A DNA stretch of 64,000 bases from the NCBI GenBank assembly GCA_023105745.1, contig JALGQZ010000018.1, positions 13,062,273-13,126,272 on the forward strand, given 5' to 3'. This stretch comes from Austropuccinia psidii (lineage: Eukaryota; Basidiomycota; Pucciniomycetes; Pucciniales; Sphaerophragmiaceae). The notes below the pieces were generated by a model, which was not told the origin of the DNA, did no database searches, and worked only from the letters and a program-made list of their open reading frames with translations. This document shows, in pieces, positions 12,411 to 23,374 of this stretch; within the stretch, counting starts at the first letter, position 1, and every line of letters starts with the position of its first letter. The position numbers were made by a program, and so were the translations under genes.

Positions 12411-14198
12411 TGTGAGCCTTGAGGTATATTTTCCATACCCAAATAGCCCACAATTATCTTTAAAATAAATTCTTAACTATGAATAACCCATAAGTCATGC
12501 GTATATTCAAAATTCATGATTTTTTCTTTTAGAAAAGATGCATAGCTTTTTTGTGAGTAAGTAAATCCCTGGATTTAATGCCATATTTGAATTCTACCCA
12601 AACATTAACCCAGGGTAGCTCCATAGAGTGAATAAGCTAAAATTCACTCTATGAGGTGGTAATAAGGAAAAATTTCAATACTACATCATCAATACCACAT
12701 AAAACAATTGTCAAGATTCTTGTTTTTCTCAATTTTATTCCAAAATAATGGGAATGTGAGAAATCTCATGTTACATATACACTAAGAATAGCTTTATGCA
12801 TGTTTGTGGAGCTTCATGATGTGGTATTCTTAAATAAAGTTTTGATACACCCATAGTGGATATCAGTCTTGAAGCCTGAATTGCTATTTTTGACATGAAA
12901 ATAGCTAAGGGGGACAAAAGACATCAAAGAGAGTCAGGGTACCCAACTTCTGAGGCCTCTTATGCATGGATAGCTCTAAAGCTTTGATCCATGGCTGATC
13001 ATGGCCCAATTAGTATACTAAAACATTTTTAAGAACCTAGTTATCAAGTTAAAATCTCATTAAATCATAAGAAAATTGCAAATACACTATTATTTTGACA
13101 TGACAGAGAGGTAAAGAGCAACTTAGACTTCTGTAACAATGTCAATTCTTAATTATTTTCCATGGATAAAGCTTAAAAGAGTAGTTAAAACCCTTTTTGG
13201 ACTAGTATCCTTTGATTTACCCCATAGCAACCTGCTATACTGTGATATTTGCAATTCTATGTAGAAATGAGGTAAAAAATTCATTAAAAATGCAATTATT
13301 AATGAACATTTCTGAAACTTCCAGTACCAATGAAGAATTGTTTTTTTAATAAAGAAACAAAAAATAATCATGTTTTCATAAGTAAAGTTAAAAGTTTTAG
13401 TTACAGTCGATTTTTGATGATTCCACATGAAATACTGAATCTTCAAAAAATCACAGAAAATACAACTTATAATGAAATTTCCAATAACATTGAGAAATTT
13501 GAGAAATCAATTTCCCTTTTTAAATAAATGAATATTTACAGTTGTTACTCCTTTTATTCTTAACGGTAAATGGGTTGGTAGTCATGTAAAAGCATTCATT
13601 AGATAATTATGATAATCTTATGTGACACCAAATGATGCAATAAATAATCCAAAAAGTATTATTGCGTTCTCACTCACTGGTTTTTCATTTTGCTCCGTGT
13701 AATGCCTCTGTGAGTTGTATTTTACTTAAAAGAGGCCTCCTCTTGCAGTTTTTTCCAAATCATAGAAACAAACTATATATTGGTGTAATAATTTTATAAA
13801 TCAAATTTCATTCCATAAATCCACAATTTATCTGCCTAATCTCTCTACCATATTCTTTCCAAAGTTCATTGAGTATTAGTGAGTGATTTATTATTAATTC
13901 TGAAAGTTTTTCTCTATTATTTTGTTTCTTCAAGAATTATATTCATAATTATTCTTGTAAAATTTAATTATATATTAAAATAGTTTTATTATTTGAATAC
14001 TTCTTGGAATTGATTCTTGTAGATAATTACTGCTTTCTGCTATATTCACTAGTAGTGTATGACAATTAAATGAAATAATTAATTAATTAACTAATAAAAT
14101 TGTTCTTTTAATAATTTTATTATTATATTACATAAGAACAGTCATAGTATTGTTGATTACTAGTAATATTATCAACAATTTCATAGACACATCTTACA
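12411..14198 (+). mobile_element. Solo LTR, family C (copy 1)
   Basis: Begins TGTGAGCCTTGAGGTATAT and ends CACATCTTACA, 1788 bp, with an exact 5 bp duplication ATATA (12406-12410 and 14199-14203). It aligns along its length with the two nested copies at 56681-60356. The head shares the TGTGAGCC ... ATACCC pattern of the Ty3/gypsy LTRs here, so I infer a Ty3/gypsy relative. No internal region. Short open frames on both strands (for example 13153-13446 on -) are not genes. Confidence 0.92.
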
Positions 14199-14203
14199 AT
14201 ATA

Positions 14204-15049
14204 TAAAATTCCCTTTTTAAAAGGAATTAAAAAATATAACAATTACTTATTTAAATTATAGTTTTTCCTTCAATAAATAAGAATTTATAAATTGTATTTC
14301 TATTTATATATTATAGTAATAATATGAAAGTTTTCATAGAAAAATCCTTATTCACTAAAGGTAAATATCAATTCCCCCAAAAAAATATGTTACTTGATAA
14401 TATATAAGTAGTTCATCATTATTTTTTGTTAAAAATTTAAAAAAAATCCAAATAAAATGAAATTCTTTTTTTAGAAGAAATGTATTAAAAGGACTTAAAA
14501 TATACCATTCAAAAATATTGAAATTCTTCAAATTATAAAAAATTAAAATATTCATTTTCATGAGCTGAATAAATTAAATAAATTTGAAAACTTAATAAAG
14601 GAAAAATAAATTTATTATCAAATCTTAGATTGTTTTTAAAATACAGTTTTGATGCTTTTTTTCTTTTTTCTACCTAATAGTGCAGAAAAAAGATTTAAAT
14701 TTTGTTCAAAATTTGGTTGGTTTTTCTACCCATGGTAGTTCGAAATTCCCATCAGTCAAAAACACACTCCCTAATCCTGTAATTTTAGACTTATTAAAGC
14801 TCAGACTAATATTGGGACTGAAATGTCTTAATCTATGAATCAGACTTTTGTCACAATTACTTCCTCACTAACCTCCATTTACATTTCCCATTTTAAAGAA
14901 ATCTTATTTTAGATAGGGAAACTGCTATCGACTTGAAAATACAACAAGTCATGAGAAATATATAAGTATGAAAGATACTTCATAAACCCTGAAGCTTTTT
15001 CTAATGGTAAAACAACTTTTTAAGACAGCATAAAGTTTCCATAATCTTT
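14204..15049. other. AT-rich spacer, no gene seen
   Basis: Very AT-rich. Contains a small inverted repeat at about 14208-14229 (AATTCC...GGAATT). No coding signal. Confidence 0.45.
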
Positions 15050-16700
15050 GTAGCCATGTGATAACAAGTGGTTTGAATTGATATCCCACTCTTGGAGGAT
15101 ACTCTCTCCACAGAGTCAGAAGAGGAAGTATTTGTTCAGTATTGAAGTGAAATTTTACCTACATCTGGTAGGTTCATAGTCACAATTTGGGACTTTCAAC
15201 CAAAACGTTCCTCAAAATAATAGCTATTTTAAATACACTTACACTCCAATAGGCCAGAATATCTTTGTGCTACATAATTGGAATTCATCCATTTTGGCTG
15301 TATTTTGGACATTCAAGGGGGTGAACTTAATATCCAAGTCATGAATTTTGAGAAATTTGTGGTATGGTGATCCCATGGACCTCAAGGGTAATGAACTAGA
15401 TCCCATTGGATAGGTGTTTCGGAGAGGGATGTTAATAGCCCATAAATATTCTTGTGATAGTTTTTTGACAATTTCTTGAAAAATTTTTGCAAAACATTAA
15501 TTAATTGAAACATACCCTTCCTATAACCAAGACTCAATATGTTTACCATAATATTTTCACTATATTTAATTTTATTATATCTTTAATGATGGATATTTCT
15601 AATTTCATCATTTAAATCTTCTGACCAGTTATTAGGGGAATCACAGGCATAATGATAAGAACTCTTAATTGGAGAGTTTTATATTAGTAGAACCAGTTGT
15701 TTTTATAGCATATCTTATTTGAATTGTTTTAACGAACCATAAAAAATATCCAGGATTGGTTCCATTAATTCAAATTACACCCAAATCTCATTTGATAGTG
15801 CAAGATGTCTTTCATAATTGTTTTTTAATTATATTTTGATTCCTTTCTTTGGGGTCGCGGCACACTGGAGATGTTATAGAAAATAGTTTCACCTCATGGA
15901 GGTAATTGATTGGCGTAAGATCTTTGAGTCCAGTTTTTGGTGGTGAATAGTTTCATATAATTAACTTCTTGGTTAAACCACAAATATTCAAATATGGAGT
16001 ATGCGAGACCGTAATAATAGAAGAATTATCATTTTCCCCACATATATTGGGATATCTCAGTGAAATCTCTTTATATGAAGTGGGCACATAAAAGACTTTT
16101 TTCCAATAGCTGCTGAATTGTCTGTTTCTGAACGCCCAAGTTTATTCTATTCATTTCTTGTTGGAATATTTGGTTCAACCAGAAATTTCGGTCTTTTAAT
16201 TCCCTTTTGAGGACTACAGAACCGATATAAATTGGTCAGCTCTTTCAAGCTGTAAGTCATTCTTTTAAAAACTTGAGATTGACTTGAAGAATAGGTGTAT
16301 TGATTTAAGAATCACTCTATTTAATTAGGAATAAGTTTCCAAAGAAATTAGGATTTAAGAATATATTAACCTATCTCATACGCTCTCCCATTGCATTGGG
16401 GAAATTTTTGAAAACTAAACAAATAATGCGGCACATGATATGATGGAAACAATCCCTAACTTGTCACTTCTTCCAATTTTAGGAATACATTTTATGCACC
16501 TTGGTGTTCATATTGAGGTTAATTGCGGCATTGTCTCCAGTGATATAATTTAACAACTTTGGAAGCTCATGCTCTTCCAAGGAGCCCCAGGAGCAAAAAG
16601 AAAGATATTTACCACAGTAGAAACCATCTAATGTTTTGAAAGTCACTAATTGGCTGTTCTATATGTCTTGGTCTTTCCTGATCCAATTTTTAGCAATTTT
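15050..16700 (-). pseudogene. Possible hAT-type transposase relic
   Basis: GC content rises here, and several - strand blocks read like protein but are broken by stops and frame changes. Near 16560-16400 the frame reads LPKLLNYITGDNAAINLN and then, after stops, FHHIMC...LVFKNFPNAMGE. This recalls the hAT order of a (T)TDNA-x-N catalytic motif followed by a C/H-rich HILNL-like segment. Other blocks at 15430-15260 (SLPLRSMGSPYHKFLKIHDL) and 16290-16130 are protein-like but not diagnostic. I found no terminal inverted repeats or 8 bp target duplication. The assignment rests on pattern recall and could be wrong, but a degenerate coding relic of some kind is likely. Confidence 0.35.
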
Positions 16701-17180
16701 ATTATTGGAATCAAACTTTGGTTTTCAATTCATTTATCAAGAAAATTATAGTCTTTTCTGGTAATGCTTCCATATTTTTTAGAATTTGTTTTTTAAAGCC
16801 CTAATAGATATTCTTCACTGTGGTATACCATTAAAGCTTGTCTTAATGGACATATTTCTTCTTCTTTACAAGTTTAAACCAAGAGGTATTTCTGATTACA
16901 TACAATTAGGTGTGAAGTAGAATCAATGGATTTGAAAAGATATTTCATGAGGTGGAAAAATCAAGTCAACATTGGATAAATAATTAATATGTTCTAATGT
17001 TAACACAAGGGCACAGGTAAATACAGATACATCTGATCAGGATTAGTAATCAAGGAGATGAGAGAATCTCCAGAAGGGTATGTAAGCTCCCAAATTTCAC
17101 AATTTACATTTGCGCAGTTGTCAAAAGCCCCCCAACATGGTATGCAATCTGGTATGTAATTTACATCTGGATTTGAAAAT
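16700..17180. other. Spacer left of the Harbinger element
   Basis: No gene seen. The 11-mer AAGGGCACAGG at 17007-17017 recurs in the same orientation at 20266-20276 at the other side of the Harbinger element. It may be a boundary trace or chance. Confidence 0.4.
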
Positions 17181-17571
17181 GCCCTTCGGGTATGCACATG
17201 TGGATACCCAATGGCCCAGATTCATCCTGTGAAATCACCCTTTTCAGGTGTGGTATTCTACCAGCCACAACATACAACAGAAACTGAAACATCCCCAGAA
17301 AAAAAATCCAACCTCCTGTTTTTTTATCATCCGACTCAAAAACTCACTTCTTCTAATCCCAAAAAAATGTTTTATCAAGAGGCATAGAATTTTAGATTTT
17401 GTGGATACCACCCTCCTTTGTGAGGGAAATGTACAACTCTCCTCTAGCAAAAGTTTGGAAATTTATAATGGAGACAAATCTATTTAAACAATTAAAGGTT
17501 TTCTTTTCTTTCCTTTTAAATTATCATGGAACTAAAATAGTAACTAATAATTTCTTAATTTTCTGGTTTCA

Positions 17572-18390
17572 GAAGTAAAGAAGACAAAAACTAAATCAGG
17601 ATTGAATAGGGAATCGAATTATCATGAGAATGAAGATGAAAAAATTTGCAAGTCATGGCTTGAAATTTCCAAAGATCCACTCACTGGAACTGACAAAACA
17701 AAGTCAAACTTTTGGGAATGTGTTATGATCCACTACCAAGAACATATTCCCACCCCCTGCAAACCACTTATAGCCTGAAGAGCCGTTGGAAAACCCTTGA
17801 GAATTCCATTAATCACTTCCATGGCTGTTTTAAGCAGGTTCAACTCATGAATAAAAGTGGGATCATTATTCAAGATCAATTACAAGATTCAGGATCTCTT
17901 CATATACAAGCATACAAAAATACCTTCAGCAGTATGATTGCATTCAACATCTTTTCAAAAGAACTCAAATGGAATTATCGTGTGAAGAAGATACTTATAC
18001 AATTTAAAAAAGAAGCCTTCAAATAAAGATCCCTCTAGTGGCCCATGGAAACCAATAAAACCCACTGATATGAACTCTTATATTCCACGTCCACCTGGTC
18101 ACAAGAAGCTGAAAGCGTTGAAAAATGTGAAGGATGAAAGAGAGGTACAATTAGAAAAATTAGTTGAAGCACAAATTGAACTTCTTTCTCAGAAAAAATA
18201 GTATAATGGCCTCATTTTAAGTCAGGTGGATGCTTCGGAGCTACTTGCACATGACACTATAATGTCAAAGGATCTAACCTCAATAGATCCTCAGAGTAAG
18301 GCTTTTTACACTCACAAAAAGAAAATTCTTGAGAAGCTCAAGCTAAATGTTTCAGAAGGCAGTGAAAAAGAATATTTTTTGTTATTAATT
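17572..18390 (+). pseudogene. Harbinger Myb/SANT-like DNA-binding protein (ORF1), broken
   Basis: Reads in successive frames. Around 17635-17745 it gives DEKICKSWLEISKDPLTGTD then FWECVMIHYQEH, the trihelix/SANT-like start of the PIF/Harbinger accessory protein (W, ...SxDPxxGT, FWxxV). The next open segment (17712-18026) gives RWKTLENSINHFHGC and later YKNTFSSMIAFNIFSKEL, the rest of that domain. A third segment (18040-18330) carries RPPGHKKLK and a long helical stretch, matching the NAM-associated C-terminal part. In active elements this protein works with the transposase for nuclear import and for binding the subterminal DNA. At least two frame changes and stops make it non-functional. No start codon could be fixed. 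Confidence 0.65.
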
Positions 18391-18897
18391 TAGTTTTTCA
18401 TGAGAAAAATTGATTACTAGTGTTTTTTAGGAAAAAAAAACTGGTAATAAATTTCCTTTTCATGTATTTTTCTGATTCCAAATCTTGTGTAATGGACTGT
18501 CTTTAGTTTTGGCTGACATCTTTCTTATCATATCAATAGAACTCAGGTTTTTTTGTTATGATTTTAAGAATTTCTTCATCTTTTATCATTTGGAAATGGA
18601 AAAAAAATACTCTTTCAAGTAAAAAACAAGAAGTTTTCACAGATTTTGTGATGTCCAAATAAGATTAAATCCCTTTATTTCAGCTGTGAGAGATTTACAA
18701 TTTTCATTAATTTGTAAAAGTAAAAAAATAAAAAAAAAGAGCCATCAAATCTCATTTAACAAGACTTCGTGTTCCCATAAATTTTCAATAAAGTCATTCC
18801 TAAGCTGTTAGTGAACTCCCGACCCTCATAAATTCTTTAATTGCTTTAATCTTGAAGCAAATTCAATTGAGCTGGGGAATAGCTTTAGGGGCTCATT

Positions 18898-20097
18898 TCA
18901 CTCTTCAAGAGCCAAACCCGTTTCATCTTGAATAAGCATGTTTTGAAGTATTAAACAGGCCTTCCTGATGCAATTTATTTCTTGAGGCTTCCATCCACAT
19001 GCAGGAGCCTTAATTATAAAAGATTGAGCCTGTAGGACTCCAAAACCTTGTTCCACATATTTGCAAAATTCCTCTTTCATTGTGGAAACGTACTGATAAA
19101 AAAACATAAATTTTTTCATATAATCAAGAAAATCCCAAAAAATACCCATTTGTCACTTAGTACCTTGAGGCTGATTTATTGATTTTACAAATGATTCCCA
19201 CTCAGGGTATATTCCATCAGTCAAATAATAGCCCATTTTGTAGCTATTTTCATTGACTTGAAATTTACATTCAAGGGAAGTGCCATTAATAAATTTCTGA
19301 AAACGATGTGATCGATCAATAACCTTGAGGTTCTTGTTTGAACCAGGCATGCCAGAACCAAAGGTCCTGTGATACAAAAATCTCCAGTACCTTTTTTAGA
19401 GTATTTGGAAACCATAAGTTGAGATTTTCTCAAAAAAGAACAAAAACCCACTCCTTATTGGCCTACATATTGTCCTGCTCATCCACATCCAATGCATACA
19501 GTCAATTAATCCAAGCATTCCAGGGAATCCTCTTTTAGTTCCAATTTTATTTGGCTTTTTTACATCTTCAGATGTTGGATAGCGTAAATACTCAAGCTCA
19601 TAAAATTAAAGGATTGCCTTTAAAAACTGTTGCAAGCTTTCATTGGTGGTAGTCTCAGAGAGACGCATGTATTCATCAACGTGATTGGCTGCCATACCAT
19701 ATGCCAATAATCTCATTTATTCTGAAATCTTTTGAAGTCCTGTTAAGCCCTTTCGTCCAGAGGCATTTGCACATTGTTGAAAATAAACATATTTCTCTTC
19801 AATATCTGCTGTGATTTGAAGAAAGAGACTGCGTTTCATACAGAATCGTCAGCAAAAGCTCTGATTGTTGCATACTGAATCTTCAGAAAAGTAATCTTTA
19901 ACTAATCGCTGGTAGCCACCATGATGATCACGAAAAATGACCCTAATATGTCCTTTCTTGGATCCACCATGTTTCGGAGACATTGTATTTTCATTGTTTT
20001 CCTCTTCGCATAGACTATTGATAATAATATTGATATTTTAAAAAATAAGTGAGCTTTTCTGAGTTGAAGAGGCCACTGATAAAATGACCAGATCCAT
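18898..20097 (-). pseudogene. Harbinger DDE transposase (DDE_Tnp_4 type), broken
   Basis: A start ATG at 20097 is in frame with a second ATG at 19983 (MSPKHGGSKKGHIRV). Then follow YFQQCANASGRKGLTGLQKI, LLAYGMAANHVDEYMRLSE, RGFPGMLGLIDCMHW (first catalytic Asp near 19490), GSNKNLKVIDRS (19345-19310), YYLTDGIYPEWESFVKSI, VEQGFGVLQAQ (catalytic Glu near 19050) and IRKACLILQNMLIQDE to a TGA at 18898. The order and spacing are those of the PIF/Harbinger nuclease domain. Several stops and at least one frameshift disrupt it. The second catalytic position (normally Asp in N-N-D) reads N here. It cuts and rejoins DNA at terminal repeats in live relatives, but this copy cannot. Confidence 0.75.
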
Positions 20098-20280
20098 ATT
20101 GAGACGAAAACGACAAAATCAAAAATCAAAAAAAGATCTTGTGAAATGTGTCAATATACATAGTCTGAAAAAAAATTGGGACTGAGGTTCAAAACTTGCA
20201 GAATTGGGTATGTACCCGCATCATTTGCATCCCAGACTCTCTCCATACACTGATAGAGATGCTCTAAGGGCACAGGGATT

Positions 20281-20464
20281 TGAACAAATTTCAAACTCAA
20301 TACAAACTCAGCTCTAACAAGGTTATACTCCTGCCTGATCTGTGGCGCAGTTAATTTGTAAATAGTTTATAAATCGTGCAATCCTGCATCCCTGCGCTTT
20401 CTGTAACCCAATTGGATTACGCAAAGAACGGAGAGAGGCCGTAGCCTGACTTCCTTATCTTACA
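20281..20464 (+). repeat. Copia left (5') LTR
   Basis: The last 150 bases (from TAACAAGGTTATACTCC at 20315 to CCTTATCTTACA) align with 26317-26466 at roughly 75%. The exact left limit is uncertain. TG at 20281 is a proposal from a weak alignment with 26292. Confidence 0.6.
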
Positions 20465-20569
20465 GGTTAACAGCCGGCTCTGCCAGAAATAGCCAAAAAT
20501 TCTAGAATAGAAACAGAAATAAGTCTTCCCTGACTTTTCTCCAGTGAAACTTAGTAATCTGGAAACAGA

Positions 20570-21690
20570 ATGCCACCAAGACGCACCACCAACAATCTTG
20601 GCATCGGGCAACCAGAGAATGCTTCTGATGATCTTCTGCAACTCTTGAACTCCATCAGCTCTCTCGTTGACAAAGTAAACGAACTGAAAATCGATCAAGA
20701 AAATCAAAAACAGATCAAAAGTAGAATTGGAAATACTCTGGCTAACTCAAATACCCTAAATCCTGTCCAGCGGCAGTTCTGGGAAGACCCCTGACCCTTA
20801 ATTTTTTGTTGAACCCAAAGCACACCATCCTGCATTTTTATGGTCAGAACTATTCTATGTGGCTTGAAAATTTCACCACCACCATCACCTTTTTATACAA
20901 AATTTATCAAATATCAATTGACGGCTTCTTAGCCACACTGAATGGCGACGATGCCTCAATTGTGTTAATTGTAATTATCCAAACAATCAAAGACTAAACA
21001 AAAAACCTTTTATCAAAACACGACTCCACTCCAGGATCTCTTTTCTTGGCTCTCAAATTATGTTGTGACTTTTTGTCTTGCCTAGATAAACTGGACACTG
21101 TCAGAAACCTTGCCAAAATCAAAGATAATCAGTCACACAACACTTCAGAATGGCTACATCTCCATCAAGAAATATTTACCAATCATGTCAAGTGGAATGT
21201 CTCCCTAGACAAATTTTATGGGTTCCTCATGCAGGCTGAGATTAGGATATCCGATTCAGTAAATCAAAATGTCTTTGAGATTTTGATACACTAATGCCTA
21301 AACAGTCAAGGGCTTGATCCCATGTTTGACAATGTTTCTGAGGCCATCCAATCAGCGGAGGCAACGACTGGGAGCATGGTCCCTGTGGCAGTTGGTGAAC
21401 ACAAGGTGAGTTTCCCCGCTGTTAGCTATAACCCTCTAAAATGGGATTATACACAACCCTATTTTCCAAGAACCTCATTCTGCCAGAGGTGGCCCAAAAT
21501 TATTGATCACATCATATGGAAGGCCCCCAATTTCAGAGGTTGTAGCCAATAAATACGACTCAGCTTGCTTGTATTGTTGAAATGTTCATAACTGGTATAC
21601 AGACTGTGTCACTTTCTGGGCTGATTTTGATGCAGTAAAAATCAAAACTCCTGCAAACATTCAGAAACCCCAAAATAGTCACAACCCAAC
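20570..21690 (+). pseudogene. Copia gag remnant with zinc knuckle
   Basis: The ATG at 20570 opens 74 codons (MPPRRTTNNLG...) that end at a stop. The following frames give LHFYGQNYSMWLENFTT, the F-G-x-N-Y-x-x-W signature of copia-type gag (UBN2-like), then a helical region (21046-21294) and FDNVSEAIQSAEAT (21322 on). Around 21565-21610 the frame reads CLYC-stop-NVHNWYTDC, a damaged CCHC-type zinc knuckle, then DFDAVKIKTPANIQKP. Gag forms the particle and binds the RNA in active elements. At least four stops or frame changes show this copy is dead. Gag is cut off at 21712 by the family F LTR insertion. Confidence 0.6.
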
Positions 21691-21739
21691 CAAAGCTAAA
21701 AAATTATACTACTGTCACAACCACGAGTTTTGGCCCTCC

Positions 21740-22345
21740 TCCTTGATGGCTGCGGCAATCCAACCTGGAGCCCAGATGGGGCCAATTGGTCATGTCATGT
21801 CCTTTATGGCCAATTGGCCCCCTTGGGTGTTTTATGGTTTTTACGCCATAGCCCCTCTCAACCATCATTTATGGCCTCAGGCCATATCCTGCCATCATTG
21901 GCCTTCTTGGCCAATTTCAACCTCACCAACCCCCAGGCCTTCATCTTTTATTTTGGCCCTGGGGGGGTCCTTTTATCTTCCAGGGGGTTCTGGACCCCCT
22001 AGCCATCATCATTGGCCCCTGGCCAACCCCTTTCATTATGGGGGTTTTGGCCTAAATGGCCTTTTTGGGCCATTTAGGCCCCCTACAGCTTCTATGGTCC
22101 GTACGGACCGTGGGCCGCGGTCCATAGGCCAATTAGGCCCCTTTTGGCCTAATCCAATGAGGCCAAAAGGGGCCAGCCACCTAGGCCCCAAACCACAATT
22201 GGGCCCACCTGAGCCAATTTTGGCCATGACTTCCTTGGACCCAAAAATGACCAAATCCCTCTTGGACACCCTTTTGGCCATAAATCCTGTAGGACCCAAT
22301 TTTGGCCATGGACCACCATGGCCTCTGGCAACCACCAGAGGCCAC
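21740..22345 (+). repeat. GGCC-rich degenerate tract in family F LTR (copy 1)
   Basis: A GC-rich island in very AT-rich DNA, built from dozens of GGCC tetramers in phrases such as TTGGCC, AGGCCC and TGGCCA. It also holds a perfect 14 bp palindrome GGTCCGTACGGACC (about 22097-22110) beside GGGCCGCGGTCC. All frames translate to Pro/Trp/Gly-rich low complexity, which explains several overlapping open frames on both strands. Confidence 0.7.
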
Positions 22346-22431
22346 CAGATCAGCTCAGCAAAACCTTCCCTTCAACTTAAGGGGAATTCCTTCCTTTCCT
22401 TCATGCACTCCGTACCCAAGATTGCAGGTGT

Positions 22432-22465
22432 GGTGCATATATGGTATTATATACCATTATGCACC
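22432..22465. promoter_or_regulatory. Conserved 34 nt TATA-like palindrome, family F LTR (copy 1)
   Basis: An imperfect inverted repeat with GGTGCATA at one end, TATGCACC at the other and a TATATACC core. A 34 nt counterpart lies at 52879-52912 in the other copy, followed in both by CTCAGCAATCCAATGGTG. Position and composition suggest the LTR core promoter. That is inference. Confidence 0.4.
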
Positions 22466-23374
22466 ATTTTTGCTCAGCAATCCAATGGTGACGTTTTCAG
22501 GACCCAATTCCACCTTTCCATTTCAAGGTCCATAATTCCAACGCCCATTTCGAAGGAGGACTTTTCAGCTCATCAGTCTGGCAATCCAGAAGATCATTCA
22601 AGGATCCCAACCACCTGTATCTGCAGGAGTTGGGTTGGTACAATTCATTCAGGATTATTCTAAGGTCAATTCTCAAGAGGTATTACATCATTTAAATCAG
22701 CTGTCAAGACATCAAGTATTCAATACTCCTTGGACAACCCAATTCATCCGTACAGGCCTTATTCAATCAACCTGTATGGCCTTGGCCCAATTGGGCCATT
22801 TCTTATTCCACTGTGTGAATTCCATCACACAGTTCAAATTTCAAGATGGCCAGAACTGTATTTCCCGATTCGGACAATACAGTCATTGATCCACCTTCCA
22901 GGATCAATCTTTCAGCTTTTCACATATACCGGCCACCCTTCATCACCTGGGGACTTTTTCCCCAGTTAATTAGTATATTGGATTTATTTTTATCCTTATT
23001 TTCTTTTACATTATTAAAGTTAATACTGATAATCTTAAGTCAGTCATTAGCACCTTCTTCTTTTTCTTTCTTCGCCTGTCAGTGGATATTGGTGGTCATA
23101 TCCTTTACTAATTCCATTGTTCTTTCTGGCAGGTTGAAACAGTGAATTGAGGATTCACTTGGTTGGCTTCTTGGCTTTGGCTTCCTTTTATTTTGGCCTT
23201 TGGCTTCATTCTTCTTATTCTTTGTTATCTTTGGCATATTTGTCCTCTCTCTATTTCCTGCGTAAGAAATATATTCCATAGTATTTCTTATCACCTTTTG
23301 GAGCCCTCCAAGTGAGTTCTTGATTCCTGAGTGCCAGGCCCTCTTGCTTCCATAAGAGCCCCTGTGACAACTAC

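Larger units (their letters stand above)
17181..20271. mobile_element. Decayed PIF/Harbinger DNA transposon
   Basis: Holds the two genes typical of PIF/Harbinger elements: a Myb/SANT-like DNA-binding protein (17572-18390, +) and a DDE transposase (18898-20097, -), arranged tail to tail. Both are disrupted. The ends are tentative. The left sequence GCCCTTCGGGTAT and the complement of the right end GCCCTTAGAGCAT match at about 10 of 13 positions and could be the terminal inverted repeat, but I could not find a clean 3 bp target duplication. The copia element begins only about 10 bp beyond the right end. Confidence 0.6.
21713..23369 (+). mobile_element. Solo LTR, family F (copy 1), inserted in the copia element
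   Basis: 1657 bp beginning TGTCACAACCACGAG and ending GCCCCTGTGACA, flanked by an exact 5 bp duplication ACTAC (21708-21712 and 23370-23374). It aligns in reverse orientation with 52074-53614, which has its own duplication GGAAC. TG...CA ends, 5 bp duplication and length fit a solo LTR. A TIR transposon is less likely because the inverted match is only ~7 bp. It contains a striking GGCC-rich tract (21740-22345) and a conserved TATA-like palindrome (22432-22465). A 306-codon open frame (21743-22663, Pro/Trp/Gly-rich) lies inside it but is repeat-driven. The parent element's internal region is not in this window. Confidence 0.85.

Noticed and set aside
13153..13446. 97-codon open frame on - in the family C LTR
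   Set aside because: Inside a solo LTR; the homologous place in the other copies (57540-57722) is broken.
17007..20276. 11 bp direct repeat AAGGGCACAGG as a Harbinger target duplication
   Set aside because: PIF/Harbinger duplications are 3 bp, and this placement does not fit the proposed inverted ends.
21743..22663. 306-codon Pro/Trp/Gly-rich open frame
   Set aside because: Lies wholly inside a family F solo LTR and is produced by the GGCC-rich tract. The frame is not maintained in the second copy.
21713..23369. Family F unit considered as a TIR DNA transposon
   Set aside because: Inverted similarity of the ends is only about 7 bp, while TG...CA ends and a 5 bp duplication fit an LTR.
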